Shown piece after piece: positions 11,901 through 22,748 of a DNA stretch of 64,000 nucleotides. Source of the DNA: Bryoerythrophyllum caledonicum (Eukaryota; Streptophyta; Bryopsida; Pottiales; Pottiaceae); contig OZ020518.1 of the NCBI GenBank assembly GCA_963971425.1, positions 16,310,990-16,374,989 of the forward strand. The letters are read 5' to 3'. The notes beneath the pieces are model-generated. The model was not told the DNA's origin. It was given only the letters and a program-made list of their open reading frames with translations, and searched no databases. The position numbers and the translations under genes are program-made. Within the stretch, counting starts at the first letter, position 1; every line of letters starts with the position of its first letter.

Positions 11901-14900
11901 ATACTAAATTTAATTGTTAAAAATCTATTGGATATAAGTAGATATCATCAAACTTTCTAATTTACTCTGTATTGCATTTGTTTCAGTATAAATGGAAATC
12001 CATACTGTGAAAATGCTCGCACTTCACCAGAAGGCACCCTAAAACAATGTGCTTGCTTACAAAAGTGCTTTGATACAAGTAAGATTGCTATACTACAAGC
12101 CTAGGAATTGTATACCTAATTAGATGTATAAATTCACTTCTCTAGGTAAACATTATGACAAATTCAATTCATAAATATGATAGATATGTATAATAAGCCC
12201 TCTAATTCAATGTTTAGAATTTTTTCCGTATATGATTCTATAATACAATAATGACGTTCATCATTTTGCAATGGGGGAACTTTAGACTAAAAATAAATCA
12301 TTAGTAAGTTAGCAATTGAAAATTTTGGGAATATTTATCTTGTATTGTTTGAAAAGTGGGATTTTATTAGATGATCAAAGAAATCTCACTGGTACAAAAG
12401 TAGGAGGTTTGTAAGCAAGAAATCATTAATTACTTCATCAAGTGATAATGTGGACCATTATTGAAGCTAAAAAACATTTTTAAAAGATAGTCACCATCAA
12501 ATTTGAAATACATAGGAGATAATGCTTCAAAATTCAAACATCTTAGTTATATGGCTAATAGTAATGATGGTTAAAATTTGATCCTATAGATTATTTACTT
12601 TTTATTCCAAAGCATCAAGGCATCATACAGAAGCATGTTTTTTTTAATGCAATTTATAACTTTATTTTAAATGAAAAATAAATATGATTCTTGTTGGTAT
12701 TACACAATTACTTATTATCTTTGAATTGATTTCAAAACTCAAATATGCTAAACGAGAATTTGTTACAGATGTTACCCACACTTATGAGAGGACAAGTGCA
12801 GTGGTAATTGCAACAAGTGTTGCTGCTTCTGCTTTGGCAATTGCAATTCTCATCATCAGCCTAGTGTTTTGGAAAACCAGAAAAGAGAAACGAAAATTAC
12901 AACTTCAAGTTCAACATCGTAAGTGTATCATTGAACTCTAGAACTCTATGTATATATTTTTAATTAAGGGAATAGGAAAAGAAATGCAGTAAAATCTCGC
13001 ATCTAAAATAGGTGGTTAGAATAGGTCATAGTCCTAAAATATCCAACTAACATATAAATTACTGATATGTGAGTAAATGTGATTATGTTGTTTTGGTGTT
13101 TGTCTTTGAAGTTATCCTTAAACTTTAATTCCTAGTGTGATAAATAAGATGACACATCTAATTCAAATGACAAACCGTTTTAATTTTCACAATGTAAATT
13201 TTGCAGATTTTGCTGTAAACGAAATCAAGCCTACAATATTCACTTTCAATCAGCTCCGTGTTGCAACTCAAGACTTCTCAGAGAGAACCAAAATTGGAGA
13301 AGGCAGCTTTGGTGCCGTCTACAAGGTAACGTTTTTTCAAGCCAAACTCGTATTAGAAGAAGAAAGAAGAAAATTTACCAAGAGATCTGATATAAAACTT
13401 CTGGCTTGCAGGGTGATCTTCATGGACATGCTGACCCTGTGGCTGTGAAGCAATTATTTATCAAAAACCAACAAAGCATCACGGATTTCTTGAACGAAGT
13501 GGTTTTGGTGACAGCCATCAAACATCGCAATTTGGTGAACCTTCGAGGATGTTGTGTCCGTGAAGACCAGCGACTTTTAGTATACGAGTATTTGGACAAC
13601 AATGATTTGGAATACCATTTGTTCCGTAAGATCATACTCGCTACATCCTTTGAATGCATATCTTGGTTAATTTGCCCTACTCACCGCATGTCCCCTTTAC
13701 TAGCTAGTCCGTCAGGGATCTCTTTTGTATATTACGAGATATAGGAGCAACAAATTAGTCACTGGATTAGTTCTTTGATGAATAGTGGATGTGAAAACTT
13801 GATGCAGGTCGAGGAATGAACCAACACTTGACCTGGCCAACACGGTTCAATATATGCTTGGGAGTGGCCAGGGGCTTACACTACTTGCATACATCCGCTC
13901 AACCGAGGATTATCCACCGGGATATCAAAGCCAGCAACATTCTCATGGACAGCAATTTACAACCAAAGATTGCAGATTTTGGGTTGGCTTTGTTCTTCCC
14001 GGATGAACAAAGTCATATCATAACAAATGACATTGCCGGTACGAGGTACGTACATGCAAAATTCAAACTCTTTGTGTACTTCTGCAAGTTCATAGTCTCG
14101 AGTCTAGAATGAATCTAAAATATGCATCGTGGCTGTGGGTTACAGATATTGGTACTTGCCCAGTAATAATTCTAAATATTTGATTAAAATCCAAAGGATA
14201 TTTGTGATACTTGGGGTCTACCCAGATAATACTTATGGGGTATATGTGTGCATAACATATTGGTGCATAATACTTGCAGAGGTTATTGGGCACCTGAATA
14301 TGCAACCACGGGCAAACTGAGCGAAAAAGCCGATGTCTATAGCTATGGCGTCCTCCTTTTAGAGGTGGTCAGCGGAAGGAAGAACCTCGATTACAGCTTG
14401 CAATCTCACAAAGCATACCTGAGTGATTGGGTAAGTCATATGCACTCTTCTGTTCTTCAGGCCATTCAAAATAGTCTTACTTTATTATTCAGTTCGTTTA
14501 ACTCCTTTATTATGCAGGGAGCTAATAGCTAATATATCCAATATGGTAATGAATGCCAAAAGAATCCCATCTTCCATTTTCACCACCTAAGCATTTTAAT
14601 CCTTCAAGGACGATGGGCCCGTTTGACCGGTGGCTGAATTGTATTCAATTCAACCGGCCAAAACCAAATCGGGAAAGGTGGATGCATGTGGACACTCGAG
14701 GATCGCGGAGTTGGTTCACACGACCCTATGGTGATCTGTTGCTACTCTCCAAAGATAGCTATAACCATCTAGTTTGGGTTGGCTCGTAGTTACCAGCTGA
14801 GATTACTTTTCTCATGAGAGTGGTGTTACCCTTGTACCATGCACAGGTGAGAGAATTGTACAACGACTCGAACGTGATGGAAATTGTTGACCCAGCACTT

Positions 14901-15323
14901 TCATTGAGCAAGGAGGATGATTTGGAGGTGCGGCGCATCATCAACATAGGTCTACTATGCATCCAATTCGAACCCGAGAGAAGGCCCACTATGGGTGCCA
15001 TCGTGGCAACTCTGGAAGGGAGCTTGAACTTGGACGCGGAAGGCATGGAACACAATTTGTCTCGGGGGGAAGAGCCAAGTTTGGCATGGGCGCATCATCT
15101 CTCGGAGGAACAACCGCTGCGAAAGGAAGATCCGTCGCGGATGTTTTCATCCGACGTGACGGGGTCCTCATCCATGATCAGTTTGGTGTCTGTGGGGAAT
15201 TTCAGCAGCTCGCAGGGATCGGGCTCCGCGCAGAAAAACCTAGTTTGTCAAGGAGGGGGGACATCCATGGGGGCACCTTGTGGTGGGACAATAGGTTCGT
15301 CAATCATAACCTTTGCTCGCTAG
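5983..15323 (+). CDS. LRR receptor-like kinase A (18 exons, 895 aa, intact)
   Basis: Exons: 5983-6106, 6891-7116, 7348-7419, 7575-7652, 8092-8163, 8506-8652, 8868-8936, 9443-9595, 9887-9961, 10526-10600, 11410-11565, 11987-12078, 12769-12918, 13207-13325, 13412-13625, 13808-14045, 14280-14430, 14847-15323. All junctions are GT-AG and phases match, giving one open frame of 896 codons ending TAG. Order: signal peptide (1-31), LRRNT cap with CPC..SWQGVLC (about 42-117), LRRs (118-415) mostly one per exon with splits after the final Leu of each repeat, juxtamembrane CxC segment (about 418-446), transmembrane helix (about 456-478), kinase (about 509-785) with GEGSFG, VAVK, HRDIK, DFG and APE, so probably active, then a Ser-rich tail. 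The ectodomain ending NGNPYC resembles the HPCA1 group (LRR-VIII-1), while the kinase reads like LRR-VIII-2. It should sit in the plasma membrane and sense an apoplastic ligand. The paralogue at 38.5 kb has the same exon structure. Confidence 0.93.
9596..9886 (+). repeat. intron 8 of kinase A with a stray copy of the 14-bp palindrome
   Basis: This intron holds CGGGAGATCTCCGG at 9668-9681, a 13/14 match to the palindrome dispersed through the 17.9-kb element. Two copies of TTCTGGACT flank it (near 9639 and 9740), similar to the hairpin near the left end of that element. It may be a relic of a short non-autonomous relative. Confidence 0.5.
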
Positions 15324-15365
15324 GTTTGGATAACTCAGCATTGCTCCAAGAAAGCTGATCCATTA

Positions 15366-15738
15366 AAGTAACCCCCCATAATTGACAACTTAAGTAATGC
15401 CCATACATGGAGAGAACAAATAAGAATAGACATTTATTTCTTAGTGATTGGCTATAGCCAATAGAACTGCACTTTCAACCCAAGTGATTTCATATTTTTC
15501 CGATGAATTGTGAATTAGTTATGAATTTCAAAAGTGCGTTGCCATGTAAATTTGTCAGTGGCCGCCAATTGGTACCCCCCACAAGCGCCAACCAAAGATA
15601 AGGGGTCCTATGTAATAGCAAACTTGCATTTGGATGGGTGATTGGGTGGTAATGGGATGGAAGTGGGTTGGATATGTGGTATACCCCAATTTTATAGGTG
15701 CAGGTTATGTGTTTTGGTTGGTTTCCATGGGGTTACCT
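15366..15738 (+). mobile_element. MITE family 1, copy 2
   Basis: About 373 bp aligning end to end with the element at 1,805-2,134, with degraded termini AAGTAACCCCCC and GGGGTTACCT. It lies directly after the stop codon of receptor kinase A and probably overlaps its 3' untranslated region. Target duplication no longer clean (TA versus TG). Confidence 0.75.
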
Positions 15739-16109
15739 TGAATACTTTTGAATATGCTCAAAACTCAATTCCATACTATGTTTGACTAAGGAACTACACT
15801 AAATATTGCATTTAGTCTACTAAACACTAAATACGAACATGTACACTAATTGCAAACTGCGCAATTAGTGTAGTGGCTGAATACTATATTAAATGCCAAC
15901 TACTACACTATTTGGAAATTCCATTAAAGATTGATATAATTTTTTTCTACTCCTAGTCCTTTAGTGTATTAAAAGTAGAAGAGAATTATATGTACATTTG
16001 GAGTATTAGAAGTGAAGAAGAGAAAAAATAAATCTTGTAGAGAAAAAATTGGAAAAAACAACAATTTGATGAAAAAGAACAACATAAAAATATCAACAAC
16101 TTTGAATAC

Positions 16110-16715
16110 AGAACAATTAAGAAACACCAACAATTGAGAGAAAACAACAATTTGGAGATTTAATTTTGGAAAAAGAGAATATAGATATGGAAGGAAAGTG
16201 AATTTGCAATCCAGAAAAAATAAAAACATTTGCAAGAAAGAGATTAGAAAATAGAAACTGAGGTTTTGAAAGGAATGAGAATTTTTTTTTTAAATGATTT
16301 GTCAAAGGGCTTATTTGAAAAAGAAAAGATTTGAATAACAAAAACCATGAAAAAGGAAAAATTTGAAAAACAAAACATTTGGAAAAGAAAACCTCTGAAA
16401 AATTAACATTTAGAAAATGTAACCTTTGAAATTTGAACTTTTTGAAAAAGTATTGTTTTGAAAAAGTAACATTTTGAAAAGTTATCATTTAAAAAAGTTA
16501 TCATTTCAGAAAAGTTAACTTTTTGTAAGCTTTTTAAAATGTTATCATTAAAAAAAATAAACATTGTGAAAAAGTAATCTTTTGAGAAAATAATATTTTG
16601 AAAAAAGTTATATTTTGAAATTTTAATCTTTTGAAAAAATAACCTTTTGAAGATAACATATTGAAATAGTATACATTTGAAAAAGTAACCTTTTGGAAAA
16701 AGAAGTCTTTTGGAG
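16110..16715 (+). repeat. degenerate minisatellite, TTTGAAAAAGTAAC-type units
   Basis: About 600 bp of imperfect repeats, each 14-18 bp, built on TTTTGAAAAAGTAAC and variants, strongly A-rich on the plus strand. Long open frames rich in Phe/Phe-Ser on the minus strand are by-products of this composition. Confidence 0.75.
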
Positions 16716-16738
16716 GTGTCTATTTGTTTTTAATTTCA

Positions 16739-16855
16739 TTCAATTAAGGCATGACGGTGGGTAGGCGGTTGATTAGAAGTATTTTATTTTTTAAATTATC
16801 CAATTAAGGCATGGAGGCCAATAGGCGGTTGATTAGAGGTATCATTTTAGTTCAT
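16739..16855 (+). repeat. two tandem copies of a ~57-bp unit
   Basis: The unit begins CAATTAAGGCATG and contains TAGGCGGTTGATTAGA. It occurs at about 16,739 and again at about 16,800, with small differences. Confidence 0.75.
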
Positions 16856-17036
16856 TTTATTTTTCTTGGCACATAAAAGTTGATTGGGAGTATCATGAAT
16901 ACCATGGACGGCTAACACTATTTGTCAACTTCTTTGCAATTAGTATACTATTTGTCAACTTAACTGGAATTAGTGTACTAGGGTAAGTACACTATTTGTG
17001 TTAGTACACTAAATGCAATATTCAGCGTAGTGGGAA

Positions 17037-17729
17037 TTTTTTTCCCTTCAATTTAGTGCTAATTGGGCCCACTTTCATTTATTGTCCGTAGTCAAAAATT
17101 GGATAGATTCCACTTTTCGTGCATATTTGTTACCAATTTCACACAATTTGATCATTTTCATCCACGTAGGTTCATTCTCCAAATGAAAGTCAATGATAAA
17201 ACAATAAAATAAAATTGGACAAAATAGAGCCAAGAACAATATTTGCCAAAATTGAGAAAGCTATCTTGCTCTACATAGCTAGAAAAATTCCACTAAATGT
17301 AATATTGAGCTAAATGAAATGTTGATCATGTTGCCAACGAGTAGTTACTTAACTCAATGAGATAAAGGCTAAAATATTCTAGTAATAAATTTTGACATAA
17401 TTTGCAAGCTTCACGCATAAACCGTTTGTGCTAAAGACTTTTGACATAATACTTGTGGTGAAATTCTTACTCTCTATACTAGTATTGTGGAAGAATGTAT
17501 ATGAATTATTTGAATGACAACTTACTACACTAAACTTGGTTTTTCTTCATTACTTTTCTTTAATACTTCAAATTACAAATAATTTCTTGGAGATGAAATT
17601 TAAGCTGAGTTCTAAAATCTACAAGTTTAACTGTTTAAGCAATGTGGTTTGTATTATGCAGAATTTGTCTTAAACTTATAATATTTGCTGTGTTTGCAAT
17701 TTTTCAAGAGATAGAAAACATTACATTTA
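17037..17729. other. AT-rich spacer, no gene seen
   Basis: Strongly AT-rich sequence between two mobile elements. No open frame, repeat or RNA gene that I can support. Confidence 0.4.
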
Positions 17730-17847
17730 AGGTAAGCCCCCCATTAACCAACAAAAACCAATAGCCAACGCCTATAAAATTGGGATATATCCAACCTTCT
17801 TCAATCCCATTACCACCAACTCAGCTCCAAATGAAGGTTTTCTATTA
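17730..17847 (-). mobile_element. MITE family 1, copy 3, left part (split by insertion)
   Basis: Reverse-oriented copy beginning AGGTAAGCCCCCC. It matches the family until TCTATTA at 17,841-17,847, where homology stops abruptly and the large element begins. The rest of the same MITE resumes at 35,757, so this is one MITE interrupted by a 17.9-kb insertion. Confidence 0.85.
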
Positions 17848-17886
17848 AAGGCTCTTTACATCTAGATGGTTAGGGCTGGAGCCCAA
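17848..17886 (+). repeat. left terminal inverted repeat of the 17.9-kb element
   Basis: Starts AAGGCTCTTTACATC and contains TGGAGCCCA. It pairs with the right end at 35,716-35,753. The match is imperfect, about two thirds of positions over the first 38 bp by eye. Confidence 0.75.
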
Positions 17887-18396
17887 AAAACTCCCCAGTT
17901 TTGATTGGAGTAAAGAATTGGTACCCCGGAAATGGATTTACATCAAGCAAAATGCGGGCTATGGCCCAAAGTTATTTCCGTAGATGAGAAATCTAGTTGG
18001 AATCCTACATGGCAGATTTGAATAGTCTTTTACAGATCTTAAGGAGACTTATTTCCTACAACCTCTAGGAGGTTGTATTTCTGGAAGGCCAGGAGAGTAT
18101 TTTTCAAAACCTATTTCAGCCAATCATTTATAATATTTTACTACTGACATTTACTGTTGACATTCACCGCTGACATTCACCGCTGACATTCACTGCTGAA
18201 GTTTATAATTACTGCTGATATTTATTGCTGAAATTACATTTACATTTTTGTAATTTAAATTCGTTTGGAAACTTTACAAATTTCTTTTGAAAATATAATC
18301 TAACCGTACTACAAATTCTTTCACTATGGGGTAGTTCTTAAAAGAGCCCATTTTCATATAACTACTTAGAAATTCAGCCTAAATGTTGTATTTAAC

Positions 18397-18426
18397 TATT
18401 TCTGGACTTTGCAAAGTCCAGAAATA
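18397..18426. repeat. 30-bp perfect palindrome near the left end
   Basis: Two 15-bp arms, TATTTCTGGACTTTG and its exact complement, meet with no spacer. One arm is found again in inverted position near the right end of the element (35,389-35,407, TAGTCCAGAAATAGTTGAA), so it belongs to the subterminal structure. Confidence 0.85.
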
Positions 18427-18509
18427 ACGAAGAAGGATTTCAGTGTAGTAGAATTGTGGCACCAAAGAGATTGAAAGGGATACAGATAAAATTAATCTTA
18501 ATCATTCAG

Positions 18510-18707
18510 CCGGATATCTCCGGATGATTTCAGTCAGACGATACGAATCGATTACAGAGATAGAACCTTGCTCAAGGCGAGGTACGGTATTATCGACAGA
18601 AATCCTACTGACTCGATTTTCTTCCCAGGGAGTACTTAGGGGTTGCCTTGAGAAAAGGATTTTAGAGACATGTCATGGATGCCGTTAAATCAGCCGGAGA
18701 TATCCGG
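18510..18707. repeat. palindrome variants, left cluster
   Basis: Two variants of the dispersed palindrome: CCGGATATCTCCGG (18,510-18,523) and CCGGAGATATCCGG (18,694-18,707). Each differs from the consensus by one or two bases but keeps both CCGG ends. Confidence 0.85.
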
Positions 18708-18890
18708 TCGAAAGTAGGAAAATCAGAAAACATTTGGTCATTTTTCAAAAACAAAATTGTTTTTTCGGAAGGGAGTCCTTTTACAACACCATCACATACT
18801 TGATCAACTCTACGAGACATCAATGACTAGTCTCAGTAAAACTCCTGGATGAAAGACCAATACCTAACCTAGCACTACCTCTGAAGACTT

Positions 18891-19328
18891 CTAAACATCT
18901 TTCCAGTGCGCCGGCGCGTACATGTCCGAATCAACATCAGACCCTGTGTCACAACCACTTTGAAATGGGCTGCAGCCGCCCTCTGAAGAAGATTCCTCCT
19001 TGTCATCATACCATGGGTCGTCCTCCTCCTCTTCTTGAACCGAAGGACCTCCGAAGACAGTCTCATCTTCATCACAGTCGACCTCGTTCTCATCCTCCCC
19101 TTCATAGTCGCTGCCGTCCTCTTCCTCTGGAACATACTTGCTCTGAGCATCCTCCTCCAATTCGTCCCGAATACGCCGATTGGAACCTATCGCCCTTATC
19201 TACCCGACTTGAAAGCGAAGCACTCGTCCCTTCTCCGAATCCTAAGCGTCGCTCACCATCCTTCGTGAAACTCTCCGGTCTATCAAATCAGACTCTTCCC
19301 TCTCCCTCTTCCTACTTGCAAAAGCCAT
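18891..19328 (-). pseudogene. acidic ORF of unknown function, two in-frame TAG codons
   Basis: From the ATG at 19,326-19,328 a frame runs 145 codons to TAG at 18,891-18,893, interrupted by TAG at 19,242-19,244 and 19,200-19,202. The N-terminal part is basic (SRKREREES). The rest is Asp/Glu-rich with runs such as PEEEDGSDYEGEDENE and QEEEEDDPWYDDKEE. No domain is recognised. Highly acidic low-complexity tails are common on nuclear and DNA-binding proteins. It lies downstream of the DUF7869 gene on the same strand and could be its terminal exon or a separate small gene. Confidence that it is or was coding is moderate, resting on composition and the absence of other stop types. Confidence 0.4.
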
Positions 19329-19907
19329 CTCCTCTCTCTCAACCCTGGCTATGGACTAACAAAACTAACAAGTTGAAAGACAAAATATATGAATTGGTGC
19401 AGACCTGAACCCTTTCTTATACTATCCTCCCTACCAACCCATTAATTACAGTTCTCGAGCGTAGATAAAAGAAGAGTCATTGATATAAGTCGCCATAACA
19501 CCGAGACTGATAGAAATAAAGGCAGCTTCCACAGACACGAATGACCAACATGGTAGGCCACGCGTCAAGCGTGCTGTCGTAACGTGATGTGCAAAGTACA
19601 ATCTCCGCCGCCAACCATTAGCATCACTTCAATGATAAGAAGGTCCTCGTACAACTGATATGAAGTGTGTAATTGACCGCGTATTTTCATTTTAGTTGTG
19701 GCATGTCAAAAATCTAAGAAGGAACCAACCACGGGAATAACCAAAAGGTCTCTGATACATTGTTGAAAGTTCCATCGTAAAATAAAATGCAGTATCGTAG
19801 TCGCAGAAGATCTCCAGATATGATTCAATACTATTCAGAACACCTAGGTAAGCTCAAAATTGGGAAATGTGGATCCTATTGTTGAGAATGGGGGATGTGA
19901 ATCTCCT

Positions 19908-20214
19908 ATCCGGAGATCTCTAGCTAGATCTCACCGACTTAAACATGGCAATATACGAACATCCTTACGTCCACAAAATATAACTTCCATAGCCGGAGAT
20001 CTCCCATAAGCTTTCGGAGAGACGTGAGGGTCCAAAAATATACCGTTGGCATAATCCAGTCAATAGTAACTCTGTCACTCCTCAATGTACCCAAATTACA
20101 GTGAATGGAAGAGCACACTTTTGGTCCTCTTCACGATGACTGGCGAGAGCTGAAAGGAGGGATGTCGAACTCGGGCCCAGATAAATAAAAGCGTCCACAG
20201 CCGGAGATCTCCGG
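19908..20214. repeat. palindrome cluster between acidic ORF and transposase
   Basis: Contains a perfect CCGGAGATCTCCGG at 20,201-20,214 and half-decayed copies at about 19,909 (CCGGAGATCTCTAG) and 19,993 (CCGGAGATCTCCCA). All lie outside recognised exons. Confidence 0.85.
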
Positions 20215-20401
20215 TGCTCTCGGTGTGGACGTAGCAACTCCACGAGATTTTTCACAAAGAGAATTTCACAGAACTGAATTATACATAGAGGGACTGATCA
20301 ACGTATCAGGGATCAGCGGCATTCGCTTTCTCTAAGTTAATAAGCGCTGCTTCTTTCATTTTCCGAGGAATGGACCTCGTAAGTTGGTTAACTTTGCTTG
20401 A

Positions 20402-22748
20402 CTAGGTCGCAAACAACACGAAACTCACATGACACCAAACATGCTTCTTTTGGTCCGCAACCCAAGTGGCTTCCCAACAGTCCTGGTACTTCCTCTTCAG
20501 ATTCTTCTGTTTGTTATCAGGCTCCCAATACTTAACGAGGAATTTTCCGTAGTTGACATTATCATCTTCCCTGACGACCTCCGAAACTACTCTTTCCTGC
20601 CAGACAGGATAGATTTCAGGATCACTAGGTCTTACTAAAACCCAGGAGCCATGACGAATGTCATGCCAAGGATTAAAAGTGGACTTGGGGGCTTCATTTG
20701 CGGGTCCGCAGTAAGGCTCAAGAACCTCATCCTCGGGAGTGACATCCTCTGGTTGTGGAAGCAATCCTAGCGGATTTTCACCTCCCACATGAGGGCCTCT
20801 CCAATCATGGGTAGACCAGAATCCCTCTTCGAATTCGGAAGGCTTCTGGAGAAGTGGCTTGTCTAGCTCGTCGATGACATCCTTCCAATACTGTAAGTAT
20901 GGGCGGATGGAATCCGCGTACCCTGCGCACTTAGTCATTCTGGACGCCCAGTAGTCAACGTACTTCCGAAGCCCCGTCTTTATAAAGTTTTTGTTCTCCG
21001 TCGCTTTCCTGGCCTTGTCTCTGGCAACATCTTGGTTTCCAACAGGGCTCTGCTCCTCATTACTCCATATAGGCTTGAAAGGAACGGGATTGGGAGATCC
21101 TATTGGAAGCATGGGACGTCCGAAGTCATCAACCTTCCAAAGTTTTATCGGCTCTCTGTTCATGGGTAACCACTCTGCGTCAACAGTAGATTTCTTGAAC
21201 TTCATGACCGGAACACCGTCATTGTCAACGAAGAACTTGAAAAGATGCATATCACTAAGTCCCACCAGACGTGCCGCCCCGTTGCATAGTTAGCCATCGA
21301 CGTACGATTTGAAGTCGGCGACCTCTTGGATAACTTCCGGCATGAAGGCTAGTTTCTGTGACTTCATGAATGCCTTCATAAAATCCGCTAGAATATATGT
21401 ACTGCTTTTCTTCATTTCTTTCGATAGATGACTAAAGTAAGCATCAATATCTTCATGCGTATGTCCGACAACCAAGAAGCCAACCTGTATCTCCATGAAA
21501 ACACCTCGAGCAGTTAGCAGTGATAAGAATGCCATCAAGTATTGGTTCTTGTTGTCCTTCGCTGAGTTGTCAAGCTGTAGAAACAATTTCGGTGGCAAAG
21601 GTTTCGGTCCCTTAAAAGCACTCGGCTCCACGGGCTCTAAAGCGTCGACGCACCTGCTTTTTTTCCTCATGAGCGCCGCGAACATCGAGTTTGGAGGAGG
21701 GTGCTCGAAGAGCGCGCGCGTCTCATGTAAAGGTGCTCCCTTAAGCGGCCGAAAAAGTTTTGTCAGAGAGGAGATGGTGGCGTTTGAATCTTCAGGCCAT
21801 AATACAAGAGCATAGTGAGCATACGCTCCGTCGACATGACCGTGAGCCACCATTCCAGTGACATTTATGGGAAGCTGTCCGAGACCAGATGTCGCCTTAG
21901 TAGTCCTCCACATGCGAGGAAGGGCCGTCTTCGTCGTGTCCATCTTGTCGTGAATGACACAAAGAAAGGTCAGCTGCTTCGCCTTCGACTCCTCTCTCCA
22001 TGTCGCGTAAAGCTTCCGGCAAGATTGCTGGTGATTCAAGTAAGCCTGCCTGTTGCTATAGAATAGCTCGTAAGCGGGCGTTCCCTTTGGAGTCGTCAGT
22101 AAGAACTGATTGAATTCATCACAAGTACTGCATTTTGCAAAGGTGCTTCCAGATGGCTTAATAGCAACATTCCCGAAGAATTCCTTTCTAACCCTACTAA
22201 TCGTGGACTAACTTACAGGAGGAAGACCGTAGGAGTCGTTTGTCTGCAAGATGAAATAATTACCAAGTGAGAAGAGGATTTCAAAAGAACAATCCAACAG
22301 ACAGTGCGAAGTATAGAGTAAAGCAAATGAAGGTCATTTCATGTCAATGATGACATAGCCGGAGATCTCCGGTTCAGAAACTAGGACTTCGGTCGACTGA
22401 AGAAAGACAGTTCTAATCCATAGAATTATGCAGGGACTGATAACGTACAACATTGACACTGGCTCGAATTTGCTTCCGGTTGTTTCCCGCAGGAAGATAC
22501 TTGAGAGTGTCAATCCGACCATTCCCGACACTCCGCATTTGGTGAGGCATTTGATCCGTGTTGTCATTAATAATCGACGTCATTGACCCCATCGCTTGTA
22601 TAGTGGCAAGTCGTGGGCGCTTGATGCCCTTGTTACGGTGAGTTGCATTGATGATTCCTCTACTGAAATGTGCGATGTACGAGTGAAACGTGGACTTCCG
22701 AATTCCATGGATTGTGTACCATGCAACGGAGCAGACGTCCATTCTCAA
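20402..22748 (-). pseudogene. DUF7869-like (predicted DDE-type) transposase, damaged
   Basis: Read on the minus strand: exon 22,748-22,449, GT-AG intron, exon 22,243-20,402. The first exon carries a VCSVAWYTIHGI..STFHSY segment followed by a Pro/His-rich linker ending TLKYLP, as in proteins that carry DUF7869. The second has a CSTCDEFN zinc-ligand pair, then the conserved core LQLDNSAKDNKNQYLMAFL and FLVVGHTHEDIDAYF with Asp, Asn, His and Asp residues in the usual order. The C-terminal 150 residues contain a small beta-rich module (WVLVRPSDPEIYPVWQERVV to KYWEP) like those thought to bind chromatin. From memory DUF7869 is linked to transposon proteins; catalysis is inferred. Damage: in-frame TAG at 22,208-22,210 and TAA at 21,290-21,292 with homology continuing past both. 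Likely the mobility gene of the element. Confidence 0.72.

Larger units (their letters stand above)
15790..17036. mobile_element. 1.25-kb non-autonomous element with inverted ends
   Basis: The left end (15,790-15,816) and the right end (17,003-17,036) are inverted copies sharing AATATTGCATTTAGT. Further inverted motifs of the ACACTAATTGC type lie inside both ends, including a hairpin at 15,842-15,873. The interior is mostly a purine-rich minisatellite. No coding capacity. Exact termini and target duplication are uncertain. Confidence 0.6.

Noticed and set aside
5983..15323. Receptor kinase A as a broken pseudogene
   Set aside because: The fragmentary open frames become one 896-codon frame when GT-AG introns are removed; all kinase motifs are present.
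15969..16488. Phe-rich minus-strand frames at 16.0-16.5 kb
   Set aside because: They come from the A-rich minisatellite and have no domain character.
18965..19408. Plus-strand 147-codon frame opposite the acidic ORF
   Set aside because: Pro/Ser/His-rich composition is the mirror of the acidic Asp/Glu-rich frame on the other strand; no independent support.
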